A DNA stretch of 22,244 bases from a virus, in the IMG/VR virus record IMGVR_UViG_3300014819_000010, positions 32,981-55,224 of that record. One strand, 5' to 3'. A program made the translations under genes and the position numbers. The notes under the pieces were generated by a model. That model saw nothing but the letters and a program-made list of their open reading frames with translations, was not told the DNA's origin and made no database searches. Numbering within the stretch: the first letter of the stretch is position 1; each line of letters starts with the position of its first letter. Positions 21,075-22,244 of this stretch are shown here, one piece after another.

Positions 21075-22244
21075 TTGCTGATAATCTCCAAGGTTCCGAA
21101 GAATGTAGACAATCCAAAATCACTCTTCTTAAACCTTCCAAGTATAAGACTGTTCTCTGGAATAAGCTTATCCTTGCCACTCTTGAAGTTCCATACGAAG
21201 ACCTCCATATCGGTGCAGCTAGCCCCGTAAATCTTCATTCTCATGTAAGACTTGCCAGTCTTGGTCTTTGCTTCTCGGGCGTTTTTAACAATACACCAGA
21301 CCCATTGCTCGTCGTCCTCCCAATCATCAATAGAAGTGACGCCGCTGGTTCGGAAATACTCTGAAATCTCTGGCGTAACAATAAGATCAATATCTACGGT
21401 TCCAGATAGGGCACGACTAAACTCTACCTTCTCCTTCAAATCCCAATCCGGTAGCTCCTGTGCCTCTGCAATAATCCGAGCAAGATCCTCCCCATGGGTC
21501 TTCTTCTTCTTGCTTACTGCACGCTTAAGTTCATCGCCCTTATCTACCAATACGTGATGAAGCTGACGATAGTTCTTAAACATCTTGTCCTCTCCTACCA
21601 AACCCATGCTTCCAAAGGCTTCAAGCTTGATTAGAGTAGACATTGCACGCTTATTAAACTTTGAATGACGCCATGTGTCATTGACGTTAAACAACAAATC
21701 CTCAAGACTGTTATAAGGGCGATATTCATTAATCTCATTAAGAACAGACATACCAACGTGCTTAAGAGAAGCAAACGATGGAATAAGCTTCCCATCCCTA
21801 ATCGTATAATCCTTCTCAGATAGATTGATATCGGGCTTACCGATAGAGAAACCGAGTGCCTTAGCCTCAGATAGAGCAATAGCCTTTGGATCTTCCTTAC
21901 CAGCTTGCTTGCCCTTCTCTGTAGCACAGTAATCAATATACGTGGTAATCCATTCCTCTGGATAGTAGGTTAGGAACCATGCACATTGATACGAAGTAAT
22001 AGCGTAGGCAACAGCGTGGCTCTTATTGAACGAATAAGCTACGAACTTTTCCATTTCATCAAAGATGCTATAGCTGATTTCCTTAGCGATATTGTTTGTA
22101 GCAAGGCAGCGATTAGCAAAGTCTTCACGCATTGCCTCACGTTCCTTTGCAGCCTTTTCCTTATTGGATAGATCCTTCTTAGTGAATGCCTTACGAACAG
22201 CATCGGTATCTTCAAGAGGAACGCCGGCAAGCCGATGGTAGATT
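21071..22244 (-). CDS. dnaE: DNA polymerase III alpha subunit, C-terminal part (family C), truncated by window
   Basis: The frame stays open to the window edge, so only about the last 391 residues are visible. The sequence contains EKFVAYSFNKSHAVAYAITS, the hallmark of the bacterial replicative polymerase (FNKSHAxxYA), followed by helices and a helix-hairpin-helix region (GMSVLNEINEYRPYNSLEDL and NKRAMSTLIKLEAFGSMG). A C-terminal OB-fold (WVWCIVKNAREAKTKTGKSY) closes the protein. It copies phage DNA, using host or phage accessory factors. Active-site Asp residues lie outside. A phage-encoded family-C enzyme marks a large phage that is less reliant on the host replisome. It is coupled by ATGA to a small unknown gene. 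Confidence 0.95.
   Translation of the reverse strand, partial: IYHRLAGVPLEDTDAVRKAFTKKDLSNKEKAAKEREAMREDFANRCLATNNIAKEISYSIFDEMEKFVAYSFNKSHAVAYAITSYQCAWFLTYYPEEWITTYIDYCATEKGKQAGKEDPKAIALSEAKALGFSIGKPDINLSEKDYTIRDGKLIPSFASLKHVGMSVLNEINEYRPYNSLEDLLFNVNDTWRHSKFNKRAMSTLIKLEAFGSMGLVGEDKMFKNYRQLHHVLVDKGDELKRAVSKKKKTHGEDLARIIAEAQELPDWDLKEKVEFSRALSGTVDIDLIVTPEISEYFRTSGVTSIDDWEDDEQWVWCIVKNAREAKTKTGKSYMRMKIYGASCTDMEVFVWNFKSGKDKLIPENSLILGRFKKSDFGLSTFFGTLEIISK

Noticed and set aside
1-22244. Search for tRNA genes, CRISPR arrays and IS elements
   Set aside because: No cloverleaf with an anticodon stem and T-arm consensus, no regularly spaced repeats, and no transposase or terminal repeats were seen.

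Overview
The window reads as part of a large lytic phage genome, probably a large myovirus-type or jumbo phage of a Gram-negative host. The evidence is tightly packed genes, many ATGA start/stop overlaps, and numerous small unknown genes. It also carries phage-type replication and modification genes (family-C DNA polymerase, DnaQ-like exonuclease, MT-A70 methyltransferase, UV-damage endonuclease) and runs of Pro/Ala-rich proteins that look virion-associated. An envelope-spanning lysis cassette with a lipoprotein implies an outer membrane. Host and phage genus cannot be named from the sequence. I saw no tRNA, rRNA, IS element or CRISPR array, and no gene-free stretch exceeds 300 bases.

Layout. 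(1) 1-1089: 3' part of an actin/Hsp70-fold ATPase gene interrupted by a LAGLIDADG intein; the gene starts outside the window. (2) 1100-5208, plus strand: small unknown genes, a CxxC zinc protein, a cREC-type receiver-like protein, a UvsE-type UV endonuclease and a PPP-family phosphatase, separated by strong hairpin terminators. (3) 5267-6150, minus: MT-A70 methyltransferase and a partner of unknown function. (4) 6276-6653, plus: a beta-rich putative virion protein. (5) 6727-7955, minus: ClpP-like protease and DEDDh exonuclease, with a 21-bp palindrome at the exonuclease start. (6) 8050-12116, plus: two modular virion-like proteins, an unknown, and a patatin-like phospholipase. (7) 12168-22244, minus: a GC-rich zinc/HARP-like protein, several unknowns, two proteins with sigma region-4-like helices, a holin/spanin-like lysis group, an AT-hook protein, two virion-like proteins (one with a superoxide-dismutase fold) and the C-terminal part of DnaE.

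How it fits together. DnaE, the exonuclease, the methyltransferase and UvsE form a replication, modification and repair set. The cluster 15969-20681 mixes putative virion proteins with a lysis cassette in a tightly spaced arrangement that suggests co-transcription. The most unusual points are an SOD-fold protein with one metal ligand apparently lost, a sigma-like helix inside a protein with an MKIT-type N-terminus, an inner-membrane spanin-like gene overlapping a lipoprotein that also has a C-terminal membrane segment, and several promoters whose predicted start site falls on the AUG (leaderless messages).
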